A model generated the notes under the pieces. That model did not search any database. It had not been told where the DNA came from and saw only the letters and a program-made list of their open reading frames with translations. The translations under genes and the position numbers were made by a program. A DNA stretch of 64,000 nucleotides from positions 1 to 64,000 of the forward strand of contig NZ_RQVV01000049.1 in NCBI RefSeq assembly GCF_009295515.1, written 5' to 3'. This document shows, piece by piece, positions 1 to 9,597 of the stretch; the stretch's first letter is position 1; every line of letters begins with the position of its first letter. This DNA comes from Erwinia endophytica. GTDB lineage: Bacteria > Pseudomonadota > Gammaproteobacteria > Enterobacterales > Enterobacteriaceae.

Positions 1-230
1 GGTCGCTAAACCGTTATTCCGTGTCAGTGGAGGCGCATTATAGGGGGTTCCTGACAACTGACAAGTGTTTCTTAAAAATAAATTGCCGACAGCTTCTTTT
101 TTCATCAGAAGAGGAAAAAAGCACCGATTCAAGAACCTGTTTACAGCAAAAACGCATCCCAAATCCTTTTCAGGCGCTCAAAATTCAACCCAAAACACCG
201 AAAACGACCAGCCTTGCTGTTTTCTTAGAC

Positions 231-257
231 AAAACCGGGCCACAAAGGCCCAGTTTT
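231..257 (-). terminator. clpB rho-independent terminator
   Basis: An 11-bp stem (AAAACTGGGCC with GGCCCGGTTTT, one G-U pair) encloses a short loop just past the clpB stop, and the A/T-rich arms give a T tract on either strand. Bases 1-230 beyond it contain no gene I can support. Confidence 0.8.
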
Positions 258-272
258 ACGCTTTAACAACGA

Positions 273-2846
273 TTACTGATGAGCGACTATTGCCCCATCC
301 TGTACATCCATTTCGATCATTTTCCCCGGCACCAGGCTACCAGCAAGGATCTGCTGAGCCAGTGGGTTTTCAATCTGCTGCTGAATCGCACGTTTCAGCG
401 GCCTTGCACCGTAAACCGGATCATAGCCATTTTCACCCAGCAGTTGCAGTGCCGCATCTGAGATATGCAGTTCATAACCGCGCTCCGCCAGACGATCATA
501 TAACCGCTGCAACTGAATTTTGGCGATTGACGCAATGTGTGTCTCACCCAATGGATGGAACACCACCAGCTCATCAATACGGTTAATGAACTCCGGACGG
601 AAATGATGGGTCACAACTCCCATGACAACCTCTTTCATTTCCGGATAGCTCAGTGAACCAAAACGCTCCTGAATCAGATCTGATCCGAGGTTGGAGGTCA
701 TAATCACCACCGTATTACGGAAGTCCACTGTTCTGCCCTGTCCATCAGTCAAGCGTCCATCATCCAGTACCTGCAACAAAATGTTGAACACATCCGGATG
801 CGCTTTTTCCACCTCATCCAGCAGAATAACTGAATAAGGACGACGGCGAACTGCTTCCGTCAGATAGCCGCCTTCTTCATAACCGACATATCCCGGAGGC
901 GCCCCTACCAATCGCGAAACCGCATGTTTTTCCATGAATTCCGACATATCAAGGCGCACCATCGCATCGTCACTGTCGAACATGAAATTAGCCAACGCTT
1001 TACAGAGTTCGGTTTTACCGACCCCGGTCGGGCCGAGGAACAAGAATGAACCAATTGGACGGTTGGGATCGGCCAATCCGGCACGACTACGCCGTATAGC
1101 ATTTGAAACTGCTTCAACTGCTTCATCCTGCCCAATGACCCGCTGATGCAGTTCCTTTTCCATTCGCAGCAGTTTATCTCGCTCCCCTTCCATCATTCGG
1201 TCGACAGGAATACCAGTCCAACGCGACAACACATCAGCAATCTCAACGTCAGTTACGCGGTTACGTAACAGGCGCATGGTCTTCCCTTCTGACTGGGTGG
1301 CGGAAGCCAGCTGTTTCTCCAATTCTGGAATTTTCCCATATTGCAACTCAGACATCAGCGCCAGGTTGCCTGAACGGCGGGCCTGTTCCAGAGACAGTTT
1401 TGCCTGCTCCAGTTCAGCTTTGATGGTCTGAGTACCGGACAGCGAGGCCTTCTCCGCTTTCCATTCTTCTTCCAGTTCAGAGTAATCACGCTCTTTCTGA
1501 TTCAGCTCGTCTTCCAGAATTTCAAGACGCTTGATGCTGGCATCATCGGACTCTTTTTTCAGCGCCTGCTGCTCAAGCTTCAGTTGAATAATGCGCCGTT
1601 CCAGACGGTCCAGTGACTCGGGTTTCGAGTCAATCTGCATACGAATACTGGAAGCCGCTTCATCAATCAGGTCGATAGCTTTATCCGGCAACTGACGATC
1701 AGCAATATAACGGTGCGATAGCGTAGCCGCAGCAACGATTGCCGGGTCAGTGATCTGCACGTGGTGGTGCAACTCATAACGTTCTTTCAGCCCACGCAGG
1801 ATAGCGATGGTATCTTCAACACTGGGCTCCGCCACAAACACTTTCTGGAAACGGCGCTCCAGCGCCGCGTCTTTTTCAATATACTGACGATACTCATCCA
1901 GCGTAGTGGCGCCGACGCAATGCAGTTCTCCCCTTGCCAGAGCTGGTTTGAGCATGTTACCGGCATCCATCGCGCCATCGGCTTTACCCGCGCCAACCAT
2001 CGTGTGCAGCTCATCAATAAACAGGATAACGTTACCTTCCTGTTTAGACAGATCGTTCAACACGCCTTTCAGACGTTCTTCAAATTCACCACGGTATTTT
2101 GCTCCCGCGACCAGCGCCCCCATATCCAGCGCCAGCACGCGGCGACCTTTCAGGCCTTCCGGCACTTCGCCATTGACAATACGCTGAGCAAGCCCTTCTA
2201 CAATGGCCGTTTTACCTACCCCTGGCTCACCGATCAGCACCGGATTGTTTTTGGTACGACGTTGCAAAACCTGGATGGTACGGCGGATCTCTTCGTCACG
2301 TCCAATCACGGGGTCCAGTTTGCCCATCTCCGCCCGTTCGGTCAGATCGATGGTGTATTTTTTCAATGCCTGTCGCTGATCTTCAGCCCCCTGATCATTC
2401 ACAGTTTCGCCTCCACGTATCTGGTCTATAGCCTGAGTCAGCTTTTCGCTGGTTGCCCCTGCGGATTTCAGCAAATCCGCCAGAGAGCCACGCGAGTCGA
2501 GAGCGGCCAAAACAAATAATTCGGATGAGATAAAGTTATCCGCACGCTTTTGCGCCAGCTTGTCACAAAGATTCAGGACACGAACCAGATCCGCAGAAGG
2601 TTGCACATCGCCATCCGTTCCCTCAACCTGCGGTAAGCGAGCGATTGCCTGCTCCACGCCACGCAGCAGAGCCGCCACATCAACGCCAGCAGTGGTGAGT
2701 AAAGGACGCACAGAGCCACCTTCCTGATTGAGCAAAGCGCTCATCAGATGGAGAGGTTCGATAAATTGGTTGTCACGCCCGAGAGCTAAGGACTGGGCAT
2801 CGGCGAGAGCAAGCTGGAATTTATTAGTAAGACGATCCAGACGCAT
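273..2846 (-). CDS. clpB: ClpB disaggregase (AAA+ chaperone)
   Basis: ATP-driven hexameric cytosolic disaggregase that works with DnaK/DnaJ/GrpE to rescue heat-aggregated proteins. The product is 857 residues, the E. coli ClpB length. It has a Clp N-terminal domain, a first AAA+ module with Walker [10 protein letters not shown] near residue 206, the coiled-coil M domain around residues 410-520, and a second AAA+ module with Walker [10 protein letters not shown] near 605. The pore motif [10 protein letters not shown] and Walker B FIDELHT are present. The ATG follows a GGGGG ribosome binding site and a heat-shock promoter lies just upstream. In E. coli an rRNA operon follows clpB; here only the first bases past the gene are in view. 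Confidence 0.99.
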   Translation of the reverse strand: MRLDRLTNKFQLALADAQSLALGRDNQFIEPLHLMSALLNQEGGSVRPLLTTAGVDVAALLRGVEQAIARLPQVEGTDGDVQPSADLVRVLNLCDKLAQKRADNFISSELFVLAALDSRGSLADLLKSAGATSEKLTQAIDQIRGGETVNDQGAEDQRQALKKYTIDLTERAEMGKLDPVIGRDEEIRRTIQVLQRRTKNNPVLIGEPGVGKTAIVEGLAQRIVNGEVPEGLKGRRVLALDMGALVAGAKYRGEFEERLKGVLNDLSKQEGNVILFIDELHTMVGAGKADGAMDAGNMLKPALARGELHCVGATTLDEYRQYIEKDAALERRFQKVFVAEPSVEDTIAILRGLKERYELHHHVQITDPAIVAAATLSHRYIADRQLPDKAIDLIDEAASSIRMQIDSKPESLDRLERRIIQLKLEQQALKKESDDASIKRLEILEDELNQKERDYSELEEEWKAEKASLSGTQTIKAELEQAKLSLEQARRSGNLALMSELQYGKIPELEKQLASATQSEGKTMRLLRNRVTDVEIADVLSRWTGIPVDRMMEGERDKLLRMEKELHQRVIGQDEAVEAVSNAIRRSRAGLADPNRPIGSFLFLGPTGVGKTELCKALANFMFDSDDAMVRLDMSEFMEKHAVSRLVGAPPGYVGYEEGGYLTEAVRRRPYSVILLDEVEKAHPDVFNILLQVLDDGRLTDGQGRTVDFRNTVVIMTSNLGSDLIQERFGSLSYPEMKEVVMGVVTHHFRPEFINRIDELVVFHPLGETHIASIAKIQLQRLYDRLAERGYELHISDAALQLLGENGYDPVYGARPLKRAIQQQIENPLAQQILAGSLVPGKMIEMDVQDGAIVAHQ

Positions 2847-2882
2847 AATTCCCCCATTCAGGTCAAATTGCTACTGGAGATT

Positions 2883-2910
2883 AAATGAGGTCATCCCTCA
2901 ACTTTTCAAG
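2883..2910 (-). promoter_or_regulatory. sigma-32 (heat shock) promoter of clpB
   Basis: On the minus strand CTTGAAA (-35), a 13-base spacer and CCTCATTT (-10) match the RpoH consensus CTTGAAA-N11-16-CCCCATNT with one -10 deviation. The site lies about 40-60 bases before the clpB ATG, as expected for a heat-shock chaperone gene. Confidence 0.8.
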
Positions 2911-2971
2911 TTTAATGACCCAAATATATCGGTGAAAAAAACATCATCCTGGACCGTCTTATGGCGCTAGG

Positions 2972-3700
2972 TTATATCAGCCAGATCAAACTTGCCATAC
3001 GACCAGTGATACCATTACGCCGGAAAGAGAAAAATTGTTCCCGATCTGAAACGGTACAACAGCCGCCACCCATGATATGGCTCACTCCCCGGAGTGCCAG
3101 GCGTATCCGGGCGAGTTGCCAGATATCGGCATAATATTTTTCCCCAACAGGGCGAAATGCCACATCAGTGGTTGAATTTTGTGCTAAAAAAGCGTCACGC
3201 ACCTCAGGACCGACTTCAAAAGCAGCCGGTCCTATGGCCGGTCCCAGCCAGGCGATAATCTCTTCGGCGGGTGCGCTAAAAGCATCAAGCGTTGCTTCCA
3301 GCACCCCCGCACATAACCCTCGCCACCCCGCATGCGCCGCCGCCACTTCTTTACCATCCAGGGAACTGAACAATACCGGAAGACAGTCAGCCGTCATCAC
3401 CGCACAAGCGACTCCACGTTCACGCGTGTAGGCAGCATCAGCCTGAAGTGACTCCGGCGTTTTCGCCGTCAGATGGAGCACCCGAGTCCCATGTACTTGT
3501 TCCAGCCAGACAGGCATTGTCGGAATTTCCGCCATCAGCGCCAGACGCTCACGATTAGTCTGCACGTCCTGCGCGTTATCGCCGACATGGCCACCGAGAT
3601 TCAACGAATCCCACGGCGCCTGGCTGACACCTCCCTGCCGGGTTGTCGAACAGGCCCGCACATTGGCAGGCGCATACCATTGGGGAATAATCAGGCTCAT
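2972..3700 (-). CDS. pgeF: Peptidoglycan editing factor PgeF (YfiH family)
   Basis: Member of the YfiH/LACC1 copper-dependent oxidoreductase family. The E. coli protein is reported to keep L-serine out of the first position of the peptidoglycan stem peptide. The 242-residue length and the start MSLIIPQWYAP match the family, as do TADCLPVL, AAAHAGWRG and the C-terminal metal-binding Cys/His segment. Its ATG overlaps the rluD stop by one base (TAATG), so translation is coupled. The rluD-pgeF-clpB order equals E. coli, and clpB has its own heat-shock promoter. Confidence 0.95.
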   Translation of the reverse strand: MSLIIPQWYAPANVRACSTTRQGGVSQAPWDSLNLGGHVGDNAQDVQTNRERLALMAEIPTMPVWLEQVHGTRVLHLTAKTPESLQADAAYTRERGVACAVMTADCLPVLFSSLDGKEVAAAHAGWRGLCAGVLEATLDAFSAPAEEIIAWLGPAIGPAAFEVGPEVRDAFLAQNSTTDVAFRPVGEKYYADIWQLARIRLALRGVSHIMGGGCCTVSDREQFFSFRRNGITGRMASLIWLI

Positions 3701-4677
3701 TACCAGTCCAGTTGATCTTTAAACTCTTCCGTATCGGCTTTCAGCGCCGCAATCAGATCGACCATGTCCTGTGGTAACGGCGCGTGCCATTCCATCTCGA
3801 TACCACTAATCGGATGATACAAACGCAACATGGTGGCGTGTAGCGCCTGGCGATCAAACTTTCTCAGGGCGGTGATGAATGCCTCAGATGCCCCTTTCGG
3901 CGGACGAGGACGGCCACCATAAAGCGGGTCTCCCACCAACGGATGATTGATGTGGGCCATGTGTACACGAATCTGGTGAGTACGCCCGGTTTCCAGCCGC
4001 AACCGCATACGAGTATGTGCCCGAAAATGCTCCATGATGCGATAGTGCGTGGTCGCGGGTTTACCCATCGGATGCACAGCCATATGGGTGCGTTTGGTCG
4101 CGTGACGACTGATCGGCTCGCTCACCGTTCCGCCCGCAGTCATTCGGCCAATGGCTACCGCTTCATACTCACGAGTGAATTCACGCAACTGCAGTGATTC
4201 CACCAGATAAGTTTGAGCCGGTACCGTTTTCGCCACAACCATCAGTCCCGTCGTATCCTTATCCAGGCGGTGCACAATTCCAGCACGCGGCACGTCAGCG
4301 ATCGCCGGATAATGATGAAGCAACGCGTTCAGTACCGTTCCATCAGGATTGCCAGCCCCCGGGTGGACCACCAGATCGCGGGGTTTGTTGATAACCAAAA
4401 TGTCGTCGTCTTCATAAACAATGTTCAGCGGAATATCTTGTGCTTCCCAGCGCACTTCTTCCTCAATCTCGGCACCAATAGCAATTTGTTCGCCACCGAG
4501 CACTTTTTCCTTTGGTTTATCGATGATTACGCCATTGACACTGACGCGATGGTCGAGAATCCACTCTTTTATACGAGATCTTGAATAATCAGGGAACAAT
4601 TCGGCCAAAGCCTGATCTAAGCGTTGTCCGAGTTGCGATTCGGAGACCGTTGCGTTGAGTTTTACTTGTTGTGCCAT
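3700..4677 (-). CDS. rluD: 23S rRNA pseudouridine synthase RluD
   Basis: Makes pseudouridines 1911, 1915 and 1917 in helix 69 of 23S rRNA, which contacts tRNA and the decoding bridge. The 325 residues carry an N-terminal S4-like RNA-binding domain (SRIKEWILDHRV) and the RluA-family catalytic motif HRLDKDTTGL with its essential Asp near residue 139. RTHQIRVH follows in the C-terminal half. It is divergent from bamD and coupled to pgeF, as in E. coli. Confidence 0.98.
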   Translation of the reverse strand: MAQQVKLNATVSESQLGQRLDQALAELFPDYSRSRIKEWILDHRVSVNGVIIDKPKEKVLGGEQIAIGAEIEEEVRWEAQDIPLNIVYEDDDILVINKPRDLVVHPGAGNPDGTVLNALLHHYPAIADVPRAGIVHRLDKDTTGLMVVAKTVPAQTYLVESLQLREFTREYEAVAIGRMTAGGTVSEPISRHATKRTHMAVHPMGKPATTHYRIMEHFRAHTRMRLRLETGRTHQIRVHMAHINHPLVGDPLYGGRPRPPKGASEAFITALRKFDRQALHATMLRLYHPISGIEMEWHAPLPQDMVDLIAALKADTEEFKDQLDW

Positions 4678-4807
4678 AAACAGCTTCTTCGTTAACGTTG
4701 GGTTTTCACGGCGATGCCGTTTAATATAATGTGCTATTGTACCTGGTCACTATCGGGAGCTACATGGACAGCTGCCTGAATAACACTCTGAGGATAATCA
4801 AATCGTC

Positions 4808-5539
4808 ATGACGCGTATGAAATATCTGGTGGCTGCAGCCACGTTGAGCCTGGCATTAGCAGGTTGTTCCGGCTCGAAGGATACGGTGCCCGATAATCCA
4901 CCTTCTGAGCTCTATGCCGCAGCCCAGCAAAAACTGCAGGACGGTAACTTTAAAGGAGCGATAACGCAACTGGAAGCGCTCGATAATCGCTATCCATTTG
5001 GGCCATACTCCCAGCAAGTCCAGCTAGACCTGATCTACGCTTACTACAAAAATGCCGATTTGCCACTGGCGCAGGCGGCGATTGACCGGTTTATGCGTTT
5101 AAATCCCACTCATCCGAACATTGATTACGTGATTTATATGCGTGGTCTGACGGACATGGCGCTTGACGACAGCGCGCTGCAAGGCTTTTTCGGCATCGAT
5201 CGTTCTGACCGGGATCCAACACATGCGCGTGATGCCTTCCATGACTTCTCTCAGCTACTGCGCGGGTATCCGAACAGTCAGTACGCCGCCGATGCAAGAA
5301 AACGTCTGGTATATCTGAAAGATCGTCTGGCGAAGTATGAGTTATCCGTCGTCCAATTCTACACTAAGCGCGAAGCTTATGTCGCTGTAGTTAACCGTGT
5401 AGAACAAATGATGAAAGATTACCCGGATACTCAGGCAACCCGCCAGGCTCTTCCGCTGATGGAAAATGCTTACCGCCAGTTGCAACTGAATGCCGAAGCG
5501 GACAAAGTTGCGAAGATAATTGCGCTGAATAAAGCCTAA
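4808..5539 (+). CDS. bamD: Outer-membrane assembly lipoprotein BamD
   Basis: Essential lipoprotein of the BAM complex that folds beta-barrel proteins into the outer membrane together with BamA. The 243 residues begin [12 protein letters not shown] with lipobox LAGC, so the acylated Cys is near residue 20. TPR-like helical repeats ([27 protein letters not shown]) follow. The chosen ATG agrees with the E. coli start. The gene is monocistronic, divergent from rluD, and followed by two hairpins. Confidence 0.97.
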   Translation: MTRMKYLVAAATLSLALAGCSGSKDTVPDNPPSELYAAAQQKLQDGNFKGAITQLEALDNRYPFGPYSQQVQLDLIYAYYKNADLPLAQAAIDRFMRLNPTHPNIDYVIYMRGLTDMALDDSALQGFFGIDRSDRDPTHARDAFHDFSQLLRGYPNSQYAADARKRLVYLKDRLAKYELSVVQFYTKREAYVAVVNRVEQMMKDYPDTQATRQALPLMENAYRQLQLNAEADKVAKIIALNKA

Positions 5540-5576
5540 GATCTGCAACAAAACATACCCGTTGCCAGCGTAATAC

Positions 5577-5597
5577 AGCCCTGACAGCGGGCTTTTT
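5577..5597 (+). terminator. Probable bamD terminator
   Basis: Short AGCCC/GGGCT stem with a 7-base loop followed directly by a T run, 37 bases after the bamD stop. The stem is only 5 bp, so the stronger hairpin at 5601-5630 may share the work. Confidence 0.5.
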
Positions 5598-5600
5598 GCA

Positions 5601-5630
5601 AGAGGTCGCCACGGATACATGGCGACCTCT
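5601..5630. terminator. 11-bp hairpin after bamD
   Basis: Perfect 11-bp inverted repeat (AGAGGTCGCCA/TGGCGACCTCT) with an 8-base loop and CCTTTCG after it. It is probably a back-up terminator. The rest of the 380-base bamD-raiA gap holds one more small hairpin (5765-5784) and the raiA promoter. Confidence 0.5.
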
Positions 5631-5764
5631 CCTTTCGTGTTCCCAGGGGGGAATATCACGGCCATAGCGTGGCGCATTCGTTACATATATCTTTGTTCAG
5701 AAAAACACCAATATCCCGATTTTTCCTTTGGGTCAACTTAGCAATATTGCCCCCAACTATCTCA

Positions 5765-5784
5765 CCTCACAAGTCTTTGTGAGG
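5765..5784. repeat. Perfect 8-bp inverted repeat upstream of raiA promoter
   Basis: CCTCACAA and TTGTGAGG flank a GTCT loop. There is no T tract, so a simple terminator is unlikely. It lies about 105 bases before the predicted raiA transcription start. It could be a protein-binding site or part of an upstream RNA; I cannot decide. Confidence 0.4.
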
Positions 5785-5839
5785 CAATCATCAGTACAGC
5801 TCGCATATTTTGCATTCTTGACAATAAGTGACAAAAAAA

Positions 5840-5881
5840 CGTGATATAAATCACACATAAGCCCTTTTTTCCGGGTATGCT
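5840..5881 (+). promoter_or_regulatory. raiA promoter with CRP site
   Basis: CGTGA-N6-TCACA (5840-5855) matches the CRP consensus with one deviation. A -10 hexamer TATGCT lies at 5876-5881, so the CRP site centre falls near -41.5 of the likely start at about 5888, the class II arrangement. No good -35 is visible, as expected for a CRP-dependent promoter. cAMP-CRP control of raiA is reported for E. coli. Confidence 0.75.
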
Positions 5882-5920
5882 AAACTCACATTCGACGGAA
5901 ATGACAGAGAGGTAAGTACT

Positions 5921-6253
5921 ATGGTTCTGAACATTACCAGCAAGCAAATGGACATCACCCCAGCTATCCGCCAACATGTCGAAGACCGTCTGGCCAAACT
6001 TGAAAAATGGCAAACTCACCTGATTAATCCCCATATCGTTCTTTCGAAGGAGCCGAAAGAATTTGTTGCTGATGCGACCATCAACACGCCGAATGGCCCT
6101 CTGGTTGCCAGTGCAAAACATGAAGATATGTATACGGCGATTAACGATCTAATTAATAAACTGGAACGCCAGTTGAATAAGGTTCAGCATAAAGGCGAAG
6201 CGCGCCGTGCGACGGCCAGTGTTAAAGACCTTAGCGTCATTGATCAGGAATAA
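5921..6253 (+). CDS. raiA: Ribosome-associated inhibitor RaiA (YfiA)
   Basis: Stationary-phase and cold-shock factor that binds the 30S decoding centre and blocks translation, opposing 100S dimer formation. The 110 residues match the short HPF/RaiA family from the start [17 protein letters not shown], with the conserved basic helix around [24 protein letters not shown] ribosome binding site precedes the ATG. It is monocistronic with its own promoter and a strong terminator. The 3' untranslated region may also yield a RaiZ-like small RNA, as in E. coli; that is inference. Confidence 0.97.
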   Translation: MVLNITSKQMDITPAIRQHVEDRLAKLEKWQTHLINPHIVLSKEPKEFVADATINTPNGPLVASAKHEDMYTAINDLINKLERQLNKVQHKGEARRATASVKDLSVIDQE

Positions 6254-6264
6254 CAGTAAAAAGG

Positions 6265-6290
6265 AAAAACGCGCCGGTGGCGCGTTTTTT
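6265..6290 (+). terminator. raiA terminator
   Basis: AAAAACGCGCC-GGT-GGCGCGTTTTTT: a perfect stem of about 11 bp with a 3-base loop and T run, 11 bases past the raiA stop. Confidence 0.95.
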
Positions 6291-6291
6291 A

Positions 6292-6320
6292 TTGACAGAG
6301 AGAAATTACAGCGGTTACTT
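6292..6320 (+). promoter_or_regulatory. pheLA promoter
   Basis: TTGACA (6292-6297), a 17-base spacer and TTACTT (6315-6320), about 30 bases ahead of the leader peptide. It begins two bases after the raiA terminator hairpin. Confidence 0.7.
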
Positions 6321-6348
6321 TAGAGGCTGATCAATACTGGATACCATG

Positions 6349-6396
6349 ATGAAACAACCCTTGTTCTTCTTCGCTTTCTTTTTTACCTTCCCCTGA
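6349..6396 (+). CDS. pheL: phe operon leader peptide
   Basis: Fifteen codons encode [15 protein letters not shown], with seven phenylalanines, the same length and pattern as E. coli PheL ([15 protein letters not shown]). A second ATG sits immediately upstream (6346), giving a 16-residue alternative. Ribosome stalling at the Phe codons when charged tRNA-Phe is scarce favours the antiterminator and so pheA expression. The following 75 bases contain the expected alternative stems. Confidence 0.95.
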   Translation: [15 protein letters not shown]

Positions 6397-6398
6397 CT

Positions 6399-6472
6399 GG
6401 GAGGCAATTCGTCGTGTAAGAAAGAAAGCGAAGACGAACAACAAAGCCTCCCAAACGGGAGGCTTTTTTTTT
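6399..6472 (+). promoter_or_regulatory. pheA attenuator (alternative stems and terminator)
   Basis: The terminator is GCCTCCC-AAAC-GGGAGGC (6446-6463) followed by nine T. A copy of GGGAGGC at 6399-6405 can pair instead with the 6446 arm as antiterminator. The purine-rich segment at about 6420-6440 is complementary to the Phe codon run of the leader (TTCTTCGCTTTCTTT), giving the 1:2 pairing used when the ribosome does not stall. Confidence 0.9.
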
Positions 6473-6495
6473 ATGAACATCTGACAGGTAGCATT

Positions 6496-7656
6496 ATGAC
6501 CGCTGAAAATCCCCTACTGGACCTGCGCGAAAAAATCAGCGCGCTGGATGAAGAACTGCTGAGATTACTGGCCCGTCGCCGGACGCTGGCGATTGAGGTG
6601 GCGACCACCAAAATGACCACTCATCGTCCGATCCGCGATATCGACCGCGAGCGCGACCTGCTCGAACACCTCATCACGCTGGGCAAAGCTCACCAGTTGG
6701 ATGCCCACTATATTACCCGCTTGTTTCAGTTAATTATTGAGGACTCGGTTCTCACCCAACAGGCTCTGCTGCAAAAACACCTCAATAAAACCAATGCACA
6801 ATCTGCCCGCATCGCCTTTCTTGGCCCGAAAGGGTCCTATTCTCATCTGGCTGCACGCCATTATGCCGCCCGCCATTTTGATAATTTCATTGAAAGCGGC
6901 TGCCTGAAATTTAGCGACATTTTCAGCCAGGTTGAAACCGGTCAGGCCGACTATGCCGTACTACCGATTGAGAATACCAGCTCGGGATCAATCAACGATG
7001 TTTATGATCTGCTGCAGCAAACCAGCCTGTCTATCGTGGGCGAAATGACCATTCCGATTGACCATTGTGTCCTGGTGTCCGGCACCACTGACCTGCAACA
7101 AATCGAGACGGTTTACAGCCATCCTCAGCCTTTCCAGCAATGCAGCCAGTTTATTCACCGCTTCCCGCACTGGAGAATTGAATATACCGAGAGTACTGCC
7201 GCTGCGATGGAAAAAGTGGCCGCGCTCAATTCACCAAAAGTGGCAGCATTGGGCAGTGAAGCTGGCGGTGAACTGTATGAGCTGCAAGTGCTGGAACGCA
7301 ATCTGGCTAACCAACAGCAGAATATCACCCGCTTTATTATCCTTGCCCGCAAGCCCATCGAGGTGACTCTGCAGGTTCCAGCAAAAACAACGCTGATTAT
7401 GGCTACCGGGCAACAGGCGGGCGCATTGGTAGAAGCACTGTTGGTTTTACGCCAACACGACCTGGTCATGAGTAAACTGGAATCCCGCCCCATCAATGGC
7501 AACCCGTGGGAAGAGATGTTTTATATCGATTTCCAGGGCAATCTACGCTCAGATGAGGTACAGCAAGCCCTGCGTGAGCTGGCTCTGATTACCCGTTCGC
7601 TGAAGGTTCTTGGCTGCTACCCGAGCGAGAACGTGGTACCTGTCGAACCCGCATAA
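6496..7656 (+). CDS. pheA: Chorismate mutase / prephenate dehydratase PheA
   Basis: Bifunctional P-protein of phenylalanine synthesis: chorismate to prephenate, then to phenylpyruvate. The 386 residues match the E. coli length. They comprise an AroQ chorismate mutase domain (about 1-100, with [16 protein letters not shown]), a prephenate dehydratase domain (about 105-285, [23 protein letters not shown]) and an ACT domain with the Phe-binding motif [10 protein letters not shown] near 330. Expression is set by the pheL attenuator and the enzyme is feedback inhibited by Phe through the ACT domain. A strong hairpin ends the unit. Confidence 0.99.
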   Translation: MTAENPLLDLREKISALDEELLRLLARRRTLAIEVATTKMTTHRPIRDIDRERDLLEHLITLGKAHQLDAHYITRLFQLIIEDSVLTQQALLQKHLNKTNAQSARIAFLGPKGSYSHLAARHYAARHFDNFIESGCLKFSDIFSQVETGQADYAVLPIENTSSGSINDVYDLLQQTSLSIVGEMTIPIDHCVLVSGTTDLQQIETVYSHPQPFQQCSQFIHRFPHWRIEYTESTAAAMEKVAALNSPKVAALGSEAGGELYELQVLERNLANQQQNITRFIILARKPIEVTLQVPAKTTLIMATGQQAGALVEALLVLRQHDLVMSKLESRPINGNPWEEMFYIDFQGNLRSDEVQQALRELALITRSLKVLGCYPSENVVPVEPA

Positions 7657-7659
7657 GTC

Positions 7660-7693
7660 CCCTTTCCAGCCGTTCCCCTGCGGCTGGAAAGGG
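7660..7693 (+). terminator. pheA terminator
   Basis: Perfect 13-bp stem (CCCTTTCCAGCCG/CGGCTGGAAAGGG) with an 8-base loop, overlapping the end of pheA by a few bases. The tail is T-poor (CTATTCTC), so termination may be incomplete. Confidence 0.75.
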
Positions 7694-7769
7694 CTATTCT
7701 CAGAGAGTGATTTCCCCAGTCTGCCAATCGCTATATCATAGTGTTTATAACGACTATCGGGAAAACACC

Positions 7770-8822
7770 ATGTACCGCACTCTACGTACCGCTTATTTAC
7801 TCTTCTTCATCAGCATACTACCGTTTTCCGCCTGGGCTGATCGCCAGGTCACAGATCAACTTGGCCGCCAGGTTACTCTTCCGGATCATGTTGACCGGGT
7901 AGTGGTATTACAGCATCAGACACTCAATATTTTAGTTCAGTTGGACGCTACCCAAACACTGGTCGGTATTCTGAGCAACTGGAAACAACAGTTGGGCGAT
8001 GGCTACCAGCGTCTGGTGCCCGAGCTGGCCAATCTGCCGACACTCGGATCTCTGACTCATGTCGATCTGGAAAAACTGGTTGCCCTGCATCCTCAGGTTG
8101 TGTTTGTCACTAACTATGCCCCGCAGGAAATGATCGATCAGATCCAGCATCTCGGTATTGCGGTGATTGCGATCTCGCTGCGCGCTGGCGATGAGAAGCA
8201 GGAAAATCGTCTTAATCCTCAGCTTCAGGATGAAGAACAGGCCTATAACCAGGGACTGAAGGACGGCATCCGACTGATTGGCACCGTAGTTAACCACCAG
8301 ATGCAGGCGGAAGATCTGATCACTGCCGCCTTCAGCCAGCGCCAGCAAACCAGCGATCATCTAAAAAGTATCCCGGCAGCCCAGAAAATTCGTGTTTATA
8401 TGGCGAATCCTGATCTGACCACCTACGGCTCTGGTAAATACACAGGTCTGATGATGGCGCATGCAGGCGCAATGAACGTCGCAGCGGCCACAGTCAAAGG
8501 CTATAAACAGGTCTCCATGGAGCAGATCCTCGCGTGGGATCCACAGGTGATTTTTGTGCAGGATCGTTATCCGCGAGTCATTGACGAAATCAATCAGCAG
8601 CCCGCCTGGCAGGCCGTTGATGCGGTTAAAAACCACCGCGTTTATCTGATGCCGGAATATGCCAAGGCCTGGGGCTACCCAATGCCGGAAGCGCTGGCGC
8701 TGGGCGAGCTGTGGATGGCAAAGAAACTCTACCCGGAAAAATTCAGCGATATCGATATGCAGAAAAAAGCCGACAGTTGGTACCTGCGTTTCTATCGCAC
8801 TCACTATGTGGGCAGTCACTGA
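7770..8822 (+). CDS. Periplasmic substrate-binding protein, FecB/BtuF/MolA type (class III)
   Basis: Helical-backbone binding protein (PF01497 family) of the type used for siderophores, haem, cobalamin and, in Haemophilus MolA, molybdate or tungstate. The 350 residues start MYRTLRTAYLLFFISI with a Sec signal peptide ending near AWA-D at residue 23. TDQLGRQVTLPDHVDRVVV and a late GYPMPEALALGELWMAK follow. An in-frame upstream ATG at 7707 would bury the signal peptide and is unlikely. Its stop overlaps the ATG of the next gene (TGATG), so the two are co-translated. No permease or ATPase gene adjoins, and the substrate is unknown. Confidence 0.8.
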   Translation: MYRTLRTAYLLFFISILPFSAWADRQVTDQLGRQVTLPDHVDRVVVLQHQTLNILVQLDATQTLVGILSNWKQQLGDGYQRLVPELANLPTLGSLTHVDLEKLVALHPQVVFVTNYAPQEMIDQIQHLGIAVIAISLRAGDEKQENRLNPQLQDEEQAYNQGLKDGIRLIGTVVNHQMQAEDLITAAFSQRQQTSDHLKSIPAAQKIRVYMANPDLTTYGSGKYTGLMMAHAGAMNVAAATVKGYKQVSMEQILAWDPQVIFVQDRYPRVIDEINQQPAWQAVDAVKNHRVYLMPEYAKAWGYPMPEALALGELWMAKKLYPEKFSDIDMQKKADSWYLRFYRTHYVGSH

Positions 8823-9538
8823 TGAGCGAGCTTCGGATACTGGCGGCTGGTAGCCTGCGGGTTGTCTGGCCCAGGCTGATCGCCGCGTTTAATCAGCAGA
8901 ATGAGACCTCCGTAATCAGCACGTTTGGTCCTGCCGGGCTGCTGAGACAACGTATTGCGCAGGGGGAAGTTTGCGATCTCTTCGCCTCAGCGAATGTGGC
9001 GCATCCACAAAGCCTGATGAGCGCAGGCAACGCTATCAATACCGCTATCTTTGCCCATAATCAGCTGTGTCTGAGCACCACCGCAGAACTGGCCGCCACG
9101 CGCCGGGACTGGCTGGATTTGCTCAGTGATCCCGCTTTACGCATAGCAACCTCAACGCCACTCAGCGATCCTTCAGGCGACTATACGTGGGAACTGTTTG
9201 ATCGCATAGAACAGCACCATAAGGGAACAGGATATTCGCTGAAACAGCGGGCGCTGCAGTTAGTTGGCGGGCCAGACAGCTCGACAATTCCGCCAGGCAT
9301 GCTGGCGGCCAGTTGGATACTCAACAGCAATCAGGCGGATATTTTTATTGGCTATAAAAGCTACGCGCCACTGATAAGTAAGGAGATGGGGATCGTCACC
9401 CTGGATATTCCTGAGCCTTACCAGATCAGAGCGGATTACGCTCTGGCGGTCTGCCACAGCAAAGCACAACCGTTGGCTGATTTTCTGTTATCACCCCAGG
9501 CTCAGGAAATTTTACAGAAAACAGGGTTCAACCGTTAA
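8822..9538 (+). CDS. ModA-like oxyanion-binding-fold protein without signal peptide
   Basis: Resembles molybdate/tungstate/sulfate binding proteins (class II, PF13531-like): MSELRILAAGSLRVVWPRLIAAF, FGPAGLLRQRI, DLFASANVAHPQSL and a C-terminal AQPLADFLLSPQAQEILQKTGF. The ATG overlaps the stop of the upstream binding-protein gene. The 238 residues begin directly with the first beta strand, with no hydrophobic leader, so the protein should stay in the cytoplasm unless a frameshift couples it to the upstream gene. ModA itself is exported. Role unknown; a cytoplasmic sensor or carrier of the same ligand is one possibility. A bidirectional terminator separates it from tyrA. Confidence 0.7.
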   Translation: MSELRILAAGSLRVVWPRLIAAFNQQNETSVISTFGPAGLLRQRIAQGEVCDLFASANVAHPQSLMSAGNAINTAIFAHNQLCLSTTAELAATRRDWLDLLSDPALRIATSTPLSDPSGDYTWELFDRIEQHHKGTGYSLKQRALQLVGGPDSSTIPPGMLAASWILNSNQADIFIGYKSYAPLISKEMGIVTLDIPEPYQIRADYALAVCHSKAQPLADFLLSPQAQEILQKTGFNR

Positions 9539-9597
9539 ACCATCACGCTATTCACCGGGGATCCCATCCCGTCATGCCGATAGCTTCAGGGTGACAA

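Noticed and set aside
1-230. Expectation of an rRNA operon next to clpB, as in E. coli
   Set aside because: No 16S or 23S sequence or tRNA is visible in these bases; the window begins too close to clpB to tell.
1761-2519. Long plus-strand open frame (252 codons) opposite clpB
   Set aside because: It lies wholly antisense to the highly conserved clpB coding sequence, with no recognisable domain or ribosome binding site; a shadow of codon bias.
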